A DNA stretch of 64,000 bases from DASRDB01 sp035652815 (GTDB lineage Bacteria > Chloroflexota > Ktedonobacteria > Ktedonobacterales > Ktedonobacteraceae), in NCBI GenBank assembly GCA_035652815.1, contig DASRDB010000003.1, forward strand, positions 248,001 through 312,000. Reading direction: 5' to 3'. Positions 1 to 9,120 of the stretch are shown one piece after another. The position numbers were made by a program, and so were the translations under genes. Every line of letters starts with the position of its first letter. The stretch's first letter is position 1. The notes under the pieces are model-generated. The model saw only the letters and a program-made list of their open reading frames with translations, was not told the origin of the DNA and did no database searches.

Positions 1-1360
1 CTGGCAGCTTATTGGCCTTATATGTAGCGAGAAAGTTGGAGTAATCGCGCTCGGTTTGATCGGCATAGGTCTCGGCGAAGGTGACGATGGCGCGGTCAAA
101 GGTATCACTGGGGCCGAGGTAGCCACTGATGGGCGCAGGATCACCGGAACGAGCATGAGCGCGAGCAAGTGCCCAGCCACAGAAGCGGCAATATTCGATA
201 AAGCCCTCTTGAGAGAGGGTTTCCAGGTCGATGGTCAGCTTCATATCGCGGAGCTGGCGGATATAGAAATCGCGTGAATCCAGCTTTGTCCAGCCGAGAA
301 AAACATCGCTGGCTGCCTGCATGAGACGCTGGCCGGAAACGACGCGCTGGCCGTGATTGGGATAGATGCTCGGGCCGAGATGGCGCTCCAGGACGGATGC
401 CTGGGCCTCTTTGATCTGCAAGAATAAGGGGTCGCTGTCGTTGTTGCCCAGCAATAAGACCACGTAGCAGCGCGTGCCAACGCTGCCCACACCAACGACT
501 TTTTGCGCGATATCCACAGGACGATACCTGCTGATGAGCAGGCGGCGGTCTTCCTGCACCGTTGGGCGGTAATCATCGATCAGCCCTTCGAGTTTGTCAG
601 CCAGGTTTTCGTCGTGCAGGTGGACGATGAGCGGAGGATCATCCTTGATATGGTAGCGGCCACCAGTCTCCATTGCCAGCTTGGGAAAGGCCTGGAGGCT
701 TGAGCGCTGACGTGACTTCTCGCGCTGCTTTTCGATATACCAGCGAAAGTTGCGCCTCACATATTGCATGGAACTCTCATAGTCGATACGCGAATACCAG
801 ACATCGATATAGCTCATCTCGCTGTATTGCCACATGTGTTCGCGATATGATTGCACGCAGCCCAGCACAGCGCGTCGATTGGTCGCGGCGGGAAAGCCAT
901 TTACGCGCCCTGCCACAATGATGCTGGCACTGATGCGCTTGATGTCCCATTCCCAGGGGCCGGGCAATGTCTCGTCAAAATCGTTGACATCGAAGACCTG
1001 GTTGCGTTCGGGCGTGGCATAGATGCCAAAGTTATTAAGGTGGGCATCACCGCAAATCTGCGTCTTGATGCCACTAACGGGAGTTGAGGCCAGGTCTTGC
1101 GCCATGACAATAGGTGTGCCGCGCAGGAAGGTAAAGGGCGAGATCGACATACGCTCAAAGCGCAGGGGGATAAGGTTGGACTGGCGGGTACGATTCTGCT
1201 CTTCTAACAGGCTCAATGGGTCGGGACGATTGGGGGCAGGCTTCCATTCGGCATGGCTGGAACGGGGCACTTTGTTACGCAGTTCCTTGCCAGCCGCTCG
1301 GCGCTCGGCCAACGATGGGACGCGGTGATTGTTGCCTGGAGATGGGCTGGATGCTTGCAT
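1..1360 (-). CDS. DUF2252 family protein, C-terminus cut by window edge
   Basis: The frame is open from an ATG at 1358-1360 to the left edge, about 453 codons. The start is preceded by GAAAGAGAA on the coding strand. The protein reads MQASSPSPGNNHRVPSL at its N-terminus. It contains CGDAHLNNFG near residue 110, and VFDVNDFDETLPGPWEWDIKR about twenty residues later if the two halves are joined. It ends inside the window with YADQTERDYSNF. These are the hallmarks of DUF2252, a family with a kinase-like (aminoglycoside-phosphotransferase-like) look: GDxHxxNF and DFDE resemble the catalytic and metal-binding segments. The biochemical function is not established and I do not assign one. The true stop lies outside the window. 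It stands alone, with a GNAT gene on the same strand 136 bp upstream. Confidence 0.85.
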   Translation of the reverse strand, partial: MQASSPSPGNNHRVPSLAERRAAGKELRNKVPRSSHAEWKPAPNRPDPLSLLEEQNRTRQSNLIPLRFERMSISPFTFLRGTPIVMAQDLASTPVSGIKTQICGDAHLNNFGIYATPERNQVFDVNDFDETLPGPWEWDIKRISASIIVAGRVNGFPAATNRRAVLGCVQSYREHMWQYSEMSYIDVWYSRIDYESSMQYVRRNFRWYIEKQREKSRQRSSLQAFPKLAMETGGRYHIKDDPPLIVHLHDENLADKLEGLIDDYRPTVQEDRRLLISRYRPVDIAQKVVGVGSVGTRCYVVLLLGNNDSDPLFLQIKEAQASVLERHLGPSIYPNHGQRVVSGQRLMQAASDVFLGWTKLDSRDFYIRQLRDMKLTIDLETLSQEGFIEYCRFCGWALARAHARSGDPAPISGYLGPSDTFDRAIVTFAETYADQTERDYSNFLATYKANKLP

Positions 1361-1496
1361 AAGCTGTTCTCTTTCATTGGCTATCGTTGAATCGATTCGA
1401 GCCTGTTCTTCTAAGGACATAATAACAGATGTGTATCATCTTTGCTACTGATGGTTTTGGCAAAGCAGTTTAAAAAACCTATATCACATGCTTTCA

Positions 1497-2078
1497 TCAG
1501 AGAGATCCCCTTTCAGTGAAAAAATCCTCTCTCAAAATGGCATAGTTTTTGGTATCTCGAAAGGCCCCTTTGACAAAGCGCTTCTGTCTGGATAGGCCTT
1601 CAAAGCGCATTCCGGCTTTTTCCAGCACGCGGGCAGAAGCAATGTTTTCAGCCCAGGTGGAGGCATAAATCCGGTTGATCGTGGTCTGCTCAAACAGGTA
1701 GGCAATGACAGCGCCTAAGGCTTCGGTGGCATATCCCTTTCCCCAGTACTGCGTGCCGAGCCGATAGCCGACTTCTGCAGAGTGATGTATGTCACTCCAC
1801 TCTTGCATCTGAATCCTTCCAATGAAGCGCTGATTCTCTTTGAGTACAATCGCCCAGCAGAGCATGAACCGATCTTGATACCATTTGAGCAGTCTGTTCA
1901 GCGTGTGCGTTGCAGATTGAAGGGAGGTTTCCTCAGAGTGGCGGGAGTATCGGAAGGCTTCCGGGTCAGAATGGCAGACAAAGAAGTCCTCTGCATCCTC
2001 AAGCGTGAGTTGCCGCAAAATGAGCCTTTCCGTTTCGATGAGAGGAAAAACCGAAAAAAGGTCTTCTAGCTGCCTCAT
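1497..2078 (-). CDS. GNAT acetyltransferase, RimJ/RimL type
   Basis: This 193-residue protein belongs to the GNAT fold family that acetylates ribosomal protein N-termini or small amines using acetyl-CoA. The N-terminus IETERLILRQLTLEDAEDFF is the standard RimJ/L entry. The segment EVGYRLGTQYWGKGYATEA contains the acetyl-CoA pyrophosphate loop (GKGYATEA), and NIASARVLEKAGMRFEG is the conserved C-terminal helix and strand. I chose the ATG at 2078 because GGAGAAGGAAGT sits directly upstream; an in-frame start seven codons earlier has no such site. The substrate cannot be told from sequence. It appears to be a single gene. Confidence 0.88.
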   Translation of the reverse strand: MRQLEDLFSVFPLIETERLILRQLTLEDAEDFFVCHSDPEAFRYSRHSEETSLQSATHTLNRLLKWYQDRFMLCWAIVLKENQRFIGRIQMQEWSDIHHSAEVGYRLGTQYWGKGYATEALGAVIAYLFEQTTINRIYASTWAENIASARVLEKAGMRFEGLSRQKRFVKGAFRDTKNYAILREDFFTERGSL

Positions 2079-2179
2079 ACTTCCTTCTCCTCTCGCCAAG
2101 CGATGCGTACCAACCCTATGTCAAGCCGAAAATTCGTACACGAGAATTTCTCGCCTCGGCCTTGCGGGGAACCTCGACC

Positions 2180-2431
2180 ATGCTGTCAGGGGTCATCGCC
2201 GCGCTGCTTGCGCATGGTGGGAGCGAAGTATTCATCTTTGGCGTGATATTCGGCATTGTTGCAGGCACAGTCAGCGCGATTGTCAGCGTCTTCAGCCCAC
2301 TTGTTGAATGGTGGGCCGATCACTTACCGGCACGAAGGCTCGGCGCTTTCGTGCCGGGAATACTCCTGATCGGGCTGTTCCTGCAATCCATCCAATACTG
2401 GGTGGTGGTATTTAATGTGGTGGTGCAATAG
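2180..2431 (+). CDS. Small hydrophobic protein, possibly a 5'-truncated remnant
   Basis: The frame encodes 83 residues with two or three strongly hydrophobic segments (VFIFGVIFGIVAGTVSAIVS and FVPGILLIGLFLQSIQYWVV), so an inner-membrane protein is likely. GGGGA lies eight bases before the ATG at 2180, and a TTG at 2162 is an alternative. The same frame is open back to a stop at 2039-2041 and reads like real protein (KPKIRTREFLASALRGT) before any usable start codon. That region overlaps the first bases of the divergent GNAT gene. This suggests the C-terminal end of a longer gene that lost its 5' part. I recognise no family. Confidence 0.45.
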   Translation: MLSGVIAALLAHGGSEVFIFGVIFGIVAGTVSAIVSVFSPLVEWWADHLPARRLGAFVPGILLIGLFLQSIQYWVVVFNVVVQ

Positions 2432-2434
2432 ATT

Positions 2435-3604
2435 CTAATGATTACCCAAGCGCGACAGGCGTACCTGCACTTCCCGCAGCATCTTATCGCTTTTGCAGAA
2501 GGCGAAGCGCACCCAGCCCTGGCCGATATGAGCATGCTCAGCGCCGTAGAATGTCTCAGGCGGGATGCAGGCGACGCCAAATTCGCGTGTCAGATAGCGG
2601 GTAAACTCCATAGGGGAGCCGTCGAAGATGTGACTGTAGTTTGCCATCACGAAATAGGTGCCTTCGGGAGCGCGGTATTGCAGCCCGGCGGCATCGAGCG
2701 CGGAGAGCATCAACTGGCGCTTCGTTTCGTACATGGCCTGAAAGTCTTGAAAGTAAGAAGCAGGCAGGTTGAGCGCATAGGCTATCGTTTCCTGTGTAGG
2801 ATGATGTACGGCGAAGGTGATAAACTGGTGCGCCTGCCCAACGCCCTTAATTAAGGCAGGCGGCCCATAGACCCAGCCTATTTTCCAGCCGGTGCAGCTA
2901 AACATCTTGCCTGCGCTACCTATGGTTACGGTACGCTCAAACATGGATGGTAGTGTGGCTATAGGAATATGTTGAGCATCTCTAAAAAGCAGGTGTTCAT
3001 ATACTTCGTCTGCAATAACGGTGACATCATGCTCGATGCAGAGATCAGCGATCAATTGCAGCTCCTCGCGAGTGAAGACGCGCCCGGTCGGATTTTGCGG
3101 TGTATTCAAGAGAATAGCACGTGTTTTCTTGCTAAAAGCCGAGCGCAATTCGTCCGGGTCAAAGGTCCAGGTCGGGGGATGAAGGGGGACGAAGACCGGG
3201 ACGGCGTTCGCCATAATGATATTGGGCACGTATGAGTCGTAGAACGGTTCGATGACGATTACCTCATCACCTGGATCGACCAGTCCAAGAATAGCAGAGA
3301 AAATGGCTTCGGTGGCTCCGGCAGTGACGACTACGCCATTGTCTGGGTGAATATCCAGGTCGTAGAAGCGTTTTGTGTGAGCGGCGACGGCGGCGCGCAG
3401 AGAGGGCGTACCAGGGCCGGGAGCATATTGATTATAGAGTCCAGATTGCACATCCTGTACCAGCCGGGCGACGATATTGGGCGGGGTCTCAAAATCTGGC
3501 TTGCCCTGACCCAGATTGAGCGCGTTGTATTGCTGCGCCAGGGTATTGACTTCGGTGAAAATGGTTGTGCCAAAGGTTGCTACGCGATGTGCAGTCCTGG
3601 ACAT
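2435..3604 (-). CDS. PLP-dependent class I/II aminotransferase
   Basis: This 389-residue enzyme is a fold-type I aminotransferase of the kynurenine/methionine aminotransferase subgroup (YbdL or CCBL-like). The PLP lysine is in GSAGKMFSCTGWKIGWVYG near residue 230. NPTG (LNTPQNPTGRVF), the aspartate/tyrosine pair of IADEVYEHL, and the C-terminal arginine of GWVRFAFCK are all present, so the fold and active site look complete. Length is normal for the family. The start ATG at 3604 follows GGAG by seven bases. Likely substrates are methionine, glutamine, aromatic amino acids or kynurenine, with a 2-oxo acid acceptor. It ends 3 bp from the convergent small membrane ORF. Confidence 0.92.
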   Translation of the reverse strand: MSRTAHRVATFGTTIFTEVNTLAQQYNALNLGQGKPDFETPPNIVARLVQDVQSGLYNQYAPGPGTPSLRAAVAAHTKRFYDLDIHPDNGVVVTAGATEAIFSAILGLVDPGDEVIVIEPFYDSYVPNIIMANAVPVFVPLHPPTWTFDPDELRSAFSKKTRAILLNTPQNPTGRVFTREELQLIADLCIEHDVTVIADEVYEHLLFRDAQHIPIATLPSMFERTVTIGSAGKMFSCTGWKIGWVYGPPALIKGVGQAHQFITFAVHHPTQETIAYALNLPASYFQDFQAMYETKRQLMLSALDAAGLQYRAPEGTYFVMANYSHIFDGSPMEFTRYLTREFGVACIPPETFYGAEHAHIGQGWVRFAFCKSDKMLREVQVRLSRLGNH

Positions 3605-3714
3605 AGAAAAACTCCGTCAATTGAAATAGGTGGGAAGCGTTCCCGGTCTGTTTAGCTTGCGCTTATTATACGCAGTTACGAGCGGAAACGACAACCTGGA
3701 GCAACCTCTCAGGA

Positions 3715-4287
3715 TCAGATAGGGTCGTTTTTCTGTTCCTGGTGTTCTAACGTTTTGACCATGCGTACATAGGCTCCTTGATAGAGGAAGGTTCGCTGGG
3801 TGACAACATAGTGCAGATGCGTATACAGATCCAATGCCTCTTTATTCCCCTCGGCGACATTCAGCGCGATATTGGAATAGTGGTACTGGCGCGCCTGCTG
3901 CTCGGCATTTTGCAGCAGGCGCGTGCCAATCCCTTTCTGGCTCCAATTCTTGAGGACAGCGAGCGCATCAATATACCATTCATCGTCGCGCGCCTCTCGC
4001 TCGAGCCACCTTCCAACGGCGGCGTTGAGCCGCGCCTCATCTCGCCCCCCAAAACTTAACACTAAGCCGACCACCTCAGAGTTCTGCTCGGCAACCTGGG
4101 TGTTTTGATAGCTAAAACGATTATCGTCCAGGCGGAAGAAGTGTTCTAAACGCTCAATCCATCCGCTTTCCTGTGCTTCTGGCAGAGGATAGCTGACATG
4201 TACGTGCGTATACGCGCCGTAAAGCAGGACTGAGGCTACCTCAGCGTCACCTGGCTTCGCCGGTCGAATCTGGATCGAGTCTTGCAT
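3715..4287 (-). CDS. GNAT acetyltransferase
   Basis: The 190-residue product begins IQIRPAKPGDAEVASVLLYGAY, typical of a GNAT domain, and carries the acetyl-CoA loop QKGIGTRLLQNAEQQARQ followed by NIALNVAEGNKEALDLYTHL. That order (beta4, Q/RxxGxG/A loop, then the asparagine-rich strand and helix) supports a single functional acetyltransferase domain. The substrate is unknown. The Shine-Dalgarno signal before the ATG at 4287 is weak. It is 110 bp upstream of the aminotransferase on the same strand and could be co-transcribed with it. Confidence 0.85.
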   Translation of the reverse strand: MQDSIQIRPAKPGDAEVASVLLYGAYTHVHVSYPLPEAQESGWIERLEHFFRLDDNRFSYQNTQVAEQNSEVVGLVLSFGGRDEARLNAAVGRWLEREARDDEWYIDALAVLKNWSQKGIGTRLLQNAEQQARQYHYSNIALNVAEGNKEALDLYTHLHYVVTQRTFLYQGAYVRMVKTLEHQEQKNDPI

Positions 4288-4414
4288 CGTTGCTCAAAGA
4301 GATGGTTGCTATCAGTATGGTTGATAGTCGGACAGTCTTAACCTGCTCACTATATCACACAGCGCGAGGTCGATAAGGCAGCGCGGAAATCTGTCTGTGT
4401 CATAAAGGTTTCCT

Positions 4415-5458
4415 TTAGATGCGACTTACTCGAATGAGTGACTTAATGGCGCGGCGCTGGTCCATTGCTGCATATGCCTCCGCTACGCCATCGAGGTCCG
4501 TTTCGAAATCAAAGACGCGACCAGGATTGATACGTCCGGCGAGTACATCTTCCATCAGCTCAGGCAGGTAGGTTCGTGCCGGTGCCGGGCCGCCATGTGC
4601 CCCAATATTGCGATAGAAGAGGGCTGGCACAGGCATCTCGACGCCGTGAGGGACACCCACATAGCCCACCATCGAGCCTGCTCGCGCAATCGCCAGGGCT
4701 GTCTGCATCGCCTCGTTCGTCCCGACGCATTCAAGTGTCGCATCGACACCAACGCCATCCGTCAATTTTTTCACTGCTTCGACCGCCGCTTCACCACGCT
4801 GCTCGACGATATCGGTCGCGCCGAACTCGCGGGCAAGCGCCTGACGAGCAGAGTTCCGGCTCAGCGCAATAATACGTGCCGCGCCTAACCGCTTCGCCGC
4901 AATGATGGCGCACAGGCCAACTGCCCCATCACCCACCACCGCAACGGTATCACCAGGCTCGACTTCGGCGCTGACTGCCGCGTGATAGCCCGTACCCATC
5001 ACATCGCTGAGAGCCAGCAGGGACTTCATGATCTCATCCGAATAGCTGGAACCTGGGACTTTCACCAGCGTGCCGTCCGCCAGTGGCACGCGCACAAACT
5101 CGCCCTGGCCGCCATCGCCATTTTCTACTGGGAAAAATCCACCGTTCCAACAGGCTGTAGTGATTCCTACCTGGCAGTTGGGACAGGTTCCATCGCTGTA
5201 GGCAAAGGGCGAGACAACAAAATCACCTTTCGCAACGTGACGCACCTCGTCGCCAACCTGTTCTACGACACCGATAAACTCATGGCCTATGGGACCACCT
5301 ATTGGAAACTCAGTCTCCCCACGATAGTACCAGAGATCAGAACCACAAACACAGGCCAGCACAACACGCACGACCGCATCGGTCGGATCTTTGATGGTTG
5401 GGTCTGGTCGTTCGCCGACCTCAATCTTCCAGGGGCCCTGAAAAATTGCTGCTTTCAT
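4415..5458 (-). CDS. Zinc-dependent alcohol dehydrogenase (MDR superfamily)
   Basis: This 347-residue medium-chain dehydrogenase oxidises an alcohol or threonine-like substrate with NAD(P). Catalytic zinc ligands are in CVCGSDLWYYRG and the GHE motif of PIGHEFIGVVEQVG. A reduced structural-zinc lobe is visible as GTCPNCQVGITTACWNGG. The Rossmann fold begins VAVVGDGAVGLCAIIAAKRLGA. I prefer the ATG at 5458 over one three codons earlier because AAAGG abuts the earlier ATG directly but is nine bases from this one. It lies about 85 bp downstream of the cupin gene on the same strand, which suggests a two-gene unit of cupin then dehydrogenase. The physiological substrate is unknown. Confidence 0.9.
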   Translation of the reverse strand: MKAAIFQGPWKIEVGERPDPTIKDPTDAVVRVVLACVCGSDLWYYRGETEFPIGGPIGHEFIGVVEQVGDEVRHVAKGDFVVSPFAYSDGTCPNCQVGITTACWNGGFFPVENGDGGQGEFVRVPLADGTLVKVPGSSYSDEIMKSLLALSDVMGTGYHAAVSAEVEPGDTVAVVGDGAVGLCAIIAAKRLGAARIIALSRNSARQALAREFGATDIVEQRGEAAVEAVKKLTDGVGVDATLECVGTNEAMQTALAIARAGSMVGYVGVPHGVEMPVPALFYRNIGAHGGPAPARTYLPELMEDVLAGRINPGRVFDFETDLDGVAEAYAAMDQRRAIKSLIRVSRI

Positions 5459-5544
5459 TATGTTCATCCTTTCTTTCGTCCAGGAACATACAACTTAGAG
5501 ACCCATCCTCTGCGAGTAAAGGTCGGAAGTTCTTTCCCTGATGA

Positions 5545-5940
5545 TCAGCCCTGATATTGTTCGTCGCTGACCTTTTCCATCCAATCGACGGTCTTGCCAT
5601 TGAGTCGTTCCTGAATGGCGATGTGCGTCATAGCTGTGGTGGGGGAGGCACCATGCCAATGTTTCTCACCCGGAGGGAACCAGACCACATCCCCCGGTCG
5701 AATTTCCTCGATTGGACCACCCCAACGTTGCGCCCGGCCATAGCCAGCCGTCACGATCAGGGTCTGACCCAATGGGTGGGTGTGCCATGCGGTGCGAGCG
5801 CCCGGCTCGAACGTCACACTGGCACCAGCCACCCGAGCCGGATCAGGTGCCTCGAATAGGGGGTCAATACGGACGGTGCCGGTAAAGTACTCGGCTGGTC
5901 CTTTGCCAGAAGGTTGTGAGCCACTGCGTTTAATGTCCAT
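5545..5940 (-). CDS. Cupin domain protein (YhhW/carboxymuconolactone-partner type)
   Basis: The 131-residue protein is a single small cupin beta-barrel. Motif 1 is seen in TFEPGARTAWHTHPLGQTLIV (metal-binding HTH and the later acidic residues), and motif 2 in PGDVVWFPPGEKHWHGASP. The opening MDIKRSGSQPSGKGPAEYFTG with a following DPLFEAPDPARV is characteristic of cupins often encoded beside dehydrogenases and carboxymuconolactone decarboxylases. GGAGG is ten bases before the chosen ATG at 5940. It is probably the first gene of a unit with the alcohol dehydrogenase downstream. The role, whether enzyme or sensor, is not determined by sequence. Confidence 0.88.
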   Translation of the reverse strand: MDIKRSGSQPSGKGPAEYFTGTVRIDPLFEAPDPARVAGASVTFEPGARTAWHTHPLGQTLIVTAGYGRAQRWGGPIEEIRPGDVVWFPPGEKHWHGASPTTAMTHIAIQERLNGKTVDWMEKVSDEQYQG

Positions 5941-6318
5941 GTTCTCAAATCCTCCACCATGCCTACAAAGGGAGAGAGGCATGTTTTCTGTTCAGGTTAA
6001 GCCTCGTTCTGACAAAATTCCGTGTTAGCAGTAATACCGCTACTAGCTCTTGTTCGAGACAGGAAGTATTGTTTAACGCTTCTCATTATAGATGCGCCTT
6101 AGCACAAAGTGATAGAATGATTGTCGCAAATGATTGAATGATTCTGCACATCTTGCAGATGATTAAAAAAGCGCTCTTCATCTCTCATCTGCAAGGAGAG
6201 CTTTTTTGTTTCACGCTGATTTTCTATATTTTCCTGCCGACAAAATCGTATCATGTAATAGAAGCCATGTACAATATACAATAGAGGAAGTATGTGCTTC
6301 CAGGCAGGGAGGGAAATA
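5941..6318. other. Divergent intergenic region with overlapping hairpins
   Basis: This 378-bp gap separates the cupin (minus) and the CDF exporter (plus) and should hold both promoters. A perfect 10-bp inverted repeat, CTTGCAGATG at 6152-6161 and CATCTGCAAG at 6186-6195, is interleaved with an imperfect stem formed by AAAAAAGCGCTCTTC (6165-6179) and AAGGAGAGCTTTTTT (6193-6207), which ends in a T run on both strands. The geometry resembles an attenuator or a bidirectional terminator. I found no convincing coding sequence here. Confidence 0.4.
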
Positions 6319-7422
6319 ATGCGCGAGTATTCAGCAGACCACGAACATGACCATGAACACGAAGACCTCCACAATCATACACACGAGGGCCATGATCTCG
6401 ATGAACATGACCACGATCACGAGCATGAACACGAGCATAATGATCATGGCGGACATGGACATGGAGGACACGGACACGAACATGGGCGGGTAGACGCCGA
6501 TCTCTATGGCGATAAGGCCGGGCTGCGAGCAGTACAGATTTCCACGCTTGGTATGCTGCTCGTCTCGGTGATTCAGTTTGCCATCGCGATTCTTGGGGGA
6601 AGCGCGGGCCTGTTCGCGGACGCGCTGCATAACCTGGGGGATGTATTCACCACTGTCGCGCTCTGGATCGCCTTTGTCATTGCTCGACGCGCCGCCAATT
6701 ATCGCTACACATATGGTTATGCGCGCGCCGAAGATCTGGCAGGCATCTTCATCGTGCTGGTGATTATCGCCAGTGCCACTGCCGCCGCCGTTGAATCCAT
6801 CCTCAAACTCACCAGCAACACGGTGCCAACACAGATTTACCTGAGCATGGCTGCCGCGCTGGTAGGCGTGGCAGGCAACGAGCTACTCGCGCAATACAAA
6901 ATCTCGGTCGGCAAGCGCATCAACAGCGTTCCTCTTATTGCCGATGGACAGCATTCGCGTATCGACGGGCTGACCTCGCTGGCCGCTTTCATCGGCCTGA
7001 TCGGGGTGCTGCTTGGCTTCCCCAAAGCTGATCCTATCGCGGGCATCATTATCACTATCGTCATCATCACCGTTGTTTATTCGACATCTCGCAGCGTGAT
7101 ACAGCGCCTGCTCGACGCGGTAGACCCACATGTCGTTCCTTCGATTATCAACTCGGCACGCAAGGTTCCAGAGGTCGAGGAGGTCAGCGATGTGCGCGCC
7201 CGCTGGGTTGGGCATACGATGCATATCGCCATGAATATCGAGGTACCAGCCGAATTGACGCTGACTCAGGCGCATGGCATCGCCGAGCAGGTACGCCATC
7301 GCCTCTTCCACGATATTCAAGGCGTCTCAGAGGTTATTATTCATACCGACCCGAGCAGCGCAAGCGGCGATTATCACCATAAAACTGCGCATCACGCGCA
7401 ACGCACACAACGTTCCCAATAA
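6319..7422 (+). CDS. Cation diffusion facilitator (zinc/divalent metal exporter)
   Basis: The 367-residue protein is a CDF exporter that swaps cytosolic Zn2+ or a related metal for protons across the inner membrane. The first 55 residues are extremely rich in His, Asp and Glu (repeats such as DHDHEHEHEHND and GGHGHGGHGHEH), a likely metal-binding tail. Six membrane helices follow, with the transport site in HNLGDVFTTV of helix 2 (HxxxD) and DGQHSRIDGLTSL of helix 5. A C-terminal ferredoxin-like domain (DVRARWVGHTMHIAMNIEV) ends in VIIHTDPSS. The start is chosen at 6319 because GGAGGGAAATA immediately precedes it. A metal-responsive regulator is not seen nearby. Confidence 0.93.
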   Translation: MREYSADHEHDHEHEDLHNHTHEGHDLDEHDHDHEHEHEHNDHGGHGHGGHGHEHGRVDADLYGDKAGLRAVQISTLGMLLVSVIQFAIAILGGSAGLFADALHNLGDVFTTVALWIAFVIARRAANYRYTYGYARAEDLAGIFIVLVIIASATAAAVESILKLTSNTVPTQIYLSMAAALVGVAGNELLAQYKISVGKRINSVPLIADGQHSRIDGLTSLAAFIGLIGVLLGFPKADPIAGIIITIVIITVVYSTSRSVIQRLLDAVDPHVVPSIINSARKVPEVEEVSDVRARWVGHTMHIAMNIEVPAELTLTQAHGIAEQVRHRLFHDIQGVSEVIIHTDPSSASGDYHHKTAHHAQRTQRSQ

Positions 7423-7503
7423 TGTAGGGACGGGATTGATCACGTCCTGCTCTGTTGAAAGCGCATATTGAGCAGGACGCGATCATGAACTTTGACAAAT
7501 AAA

Positions 7504-7622
7504 GGGGAATACCCAGGCATGTCATCCTGAGCGCGGCGAAGGATCTGCGGCCAGGGTACATGAATCGTCGGGCAACCGAGATCCTTCGCCGCGCTCAGGA
7601 TGACAGGAGGCGCGTATTCCCC
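7504..7622. repeat. Palindromic repeat, family R1 copy a
   Basis: An inverted repeat has core arms at 7521-7546 and 7579-7604 (GTCATCCTGAGCGC then GGCGAAGGATCT and its complement) separated by a unique 32-nt loop. An outer pair, GGGGAATAC at 7504-7512 and GTATTCCCC at 7614-7622, also matches. Related copies lie at 19842, 36214, 47490 and 59153. It sits between the convergent CDF and M20 peptidase genes and could act as a terminator. Confidence 0.85.
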
Positions 7623-7652
7623 ACTATTTTGTAAAAATCCATCAGAGCGTTC

Positions 7653-9011
7653 CTACGCTCCCAATTGTTGGAACAGGAAACAATTAAAACGAACGGCCCG
7701 CTCAAGGTCTGCAAGCCGGATGTGTTCGTTTGGCGCGTGCGCGCCATTTGCCCAGTAGGTGACATTATCGGGCGCGCTGAGGCCGGGCAGGCCGACATAG
7801 CGGCGCAGCGAACCGAGCAGGGGCAGTGTGCCACCGGAACTCGGCGTAATAACCGGGCGCTTTCCTTCAAATGCCTCAGCAATTCTTGCGATGCGCTGCA
7901 CAAATGGGTTATCTATGGGCGTTATGACAGGGTCGGCTTTGCCAAAGACGGTTATGCGAATATCCTGATAGCCTTCGGCGTCCAGATGTGCGCGCAGTTT
8001 GGCATAAATATCGTCGGGGTCCTGGTTTGGTACGAGGCGGAAATCGATCTTAGCCATCGCGTGACGAGGCAGCACCGTTTTTGACCCCTCTCCGGTATAG
8101 CCACTGAGCAACCCGGCAAGATTGCAGGTCGGTTCAAAGGAGAGGCGTTCGAGCAGTGCAGCGCCGCTCAGATTGTCCACGAAGCGATTCACGTGAAAGG
8201 CTTCGCGTAACACGTCATCCTGGGGCGATTGATCGGCGATAGCCGCGAGGAGCGCTTCGGAAGGTGGTGCAACATCAGCATAAAAACCTGGAATGCGCAC
8301 CTTGCCTTCGGGTGTGCGGAGCGTTGCCAGAGCCTGCACCAGCCGCCAGGCGGCGCTCGGCAAAATAGGAGCATTGCCAGAATGTGCGTCGATGCCCGCT
8401 CCATCGACATCAAGCTGCACATAGAGCAGGCCTTTGCAGCCTAAAGTCAGTTGCGGTCGTCCTGTATAATCGAAGCCGCTTCCTTCCCACAGGCCACCAT
8501 CGGCACGCAGTACATCCGCGTACTTCTGCGCCAACGTCTCGAAATGCGGGCTACCGATCTCCTCTTCTCCTTCGATAATCCAGTGCAGGGTAATGGGCAG
8601 CGTACCGTATACAGCTTGCAGGGCGCGAATGGCAGTTAAACGCGCGGCGATCTGGCCTTTGTTGTCGGAAGCGCCACGCGCAAAAAGCTTGCCATCGCGC
8701 ACCATTGGCTCAAACGGGGGCGATTTCCACAACTCAAATGGCTCGGGTGGCTGCACATCATAATGGTTGTAGAGCAGGACGGTATAATCACTTGCGCCGG
8801 GGAGTTCAGCAAAAATAGCGGGAGGCGCGCCTTCGACGAGCAAACGCCGCGTCTGAAAGCTGGTCTCCTTCAATAACGATTCAACCAGGTCCGCCATCTC
8901 TGCTATCCCCAGGTTCTGGGCAGCTACGCTCGGCTGGCGACAAAGACGTTCCAGAAGGGCCAGGGCATCACCGGAATGCTCAGACAGATAGGCAGCAAGC
9001 TGATCGCTCAT
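7653..9011 (-). CDS. M20 family metallopeptidase (dipeptidase/ArgE-DapE type)
   Basis: The 452-residue enzyme is a two-zinc exopeptidase or deacylase of the M20 family. Metal and catalytic residues are seen in order: YNHYDVQPPEP (His and Asp-containing ligand segment), RGASDNKGQIAAR (bridging Asp), EGEEEIGSPH (catalytic Glu pair), and a C-terminal GGTLPLLGSL with NEHIRLADLERAV supplying the last histidine. A dimerisation domain lies between residues of about 200 and 340 (GIDAHSG and onwards). AGAGGAAA precedes the ATG at 9011. Its full length resembles cytosolic beta-Ala-His or general dipeptidases. The exact substrate is unknown. It appears to be a single gene. Confidence 0.92.
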   Translation of the reverse strand: MSDQLAAYLSEHSGDALALLERLCRQPSVAAQNLGIAEMADLVESLLKETSFQTRRLLVEGAPPAIFAELPGASDYTVLLYNHYDVQPPEPFELWKSPPFEPMVRDGKLFARGASDNKGQIAARLTAIRALQAVYGTLPITLHWIIEGEEEIGSPHFETLAQKYADVLRADGGLWEGSGFDYTGRPQLTLGCKGLLYVQLDVDGAGIDAHSGNAPILPSAAWRLVQALATLRTPEGKVRIPGFYADVAPPSEALLAAIADQSPQDDVLREAFHVNRFVDNLSGAALLERLSFEPTCNLAGLLSGYTGEGSKTVLPRHAMAKIDFRLVPNQDPDDIYAKLRAHLDAEGYQDIRITVFGKADPVITPIDNPFVQRIARIAEAFEGKRPVITPSSGGTLPLLGSLRRYVGLPGLSAPDNVTYWANGAHAPNEHIRLADLERAVRFNCFLFQQLGA

Positions 9012-9120
9012 AGAATTTCCTCTTTTCTAGTTTGAGGGGTTATAGGTGTAGCCGCATTGTATCACAAGGACAGAGAAAAACAGATGTGCATCCCATTTTT
9101 ACAATCGGCTTGGGGAACGA

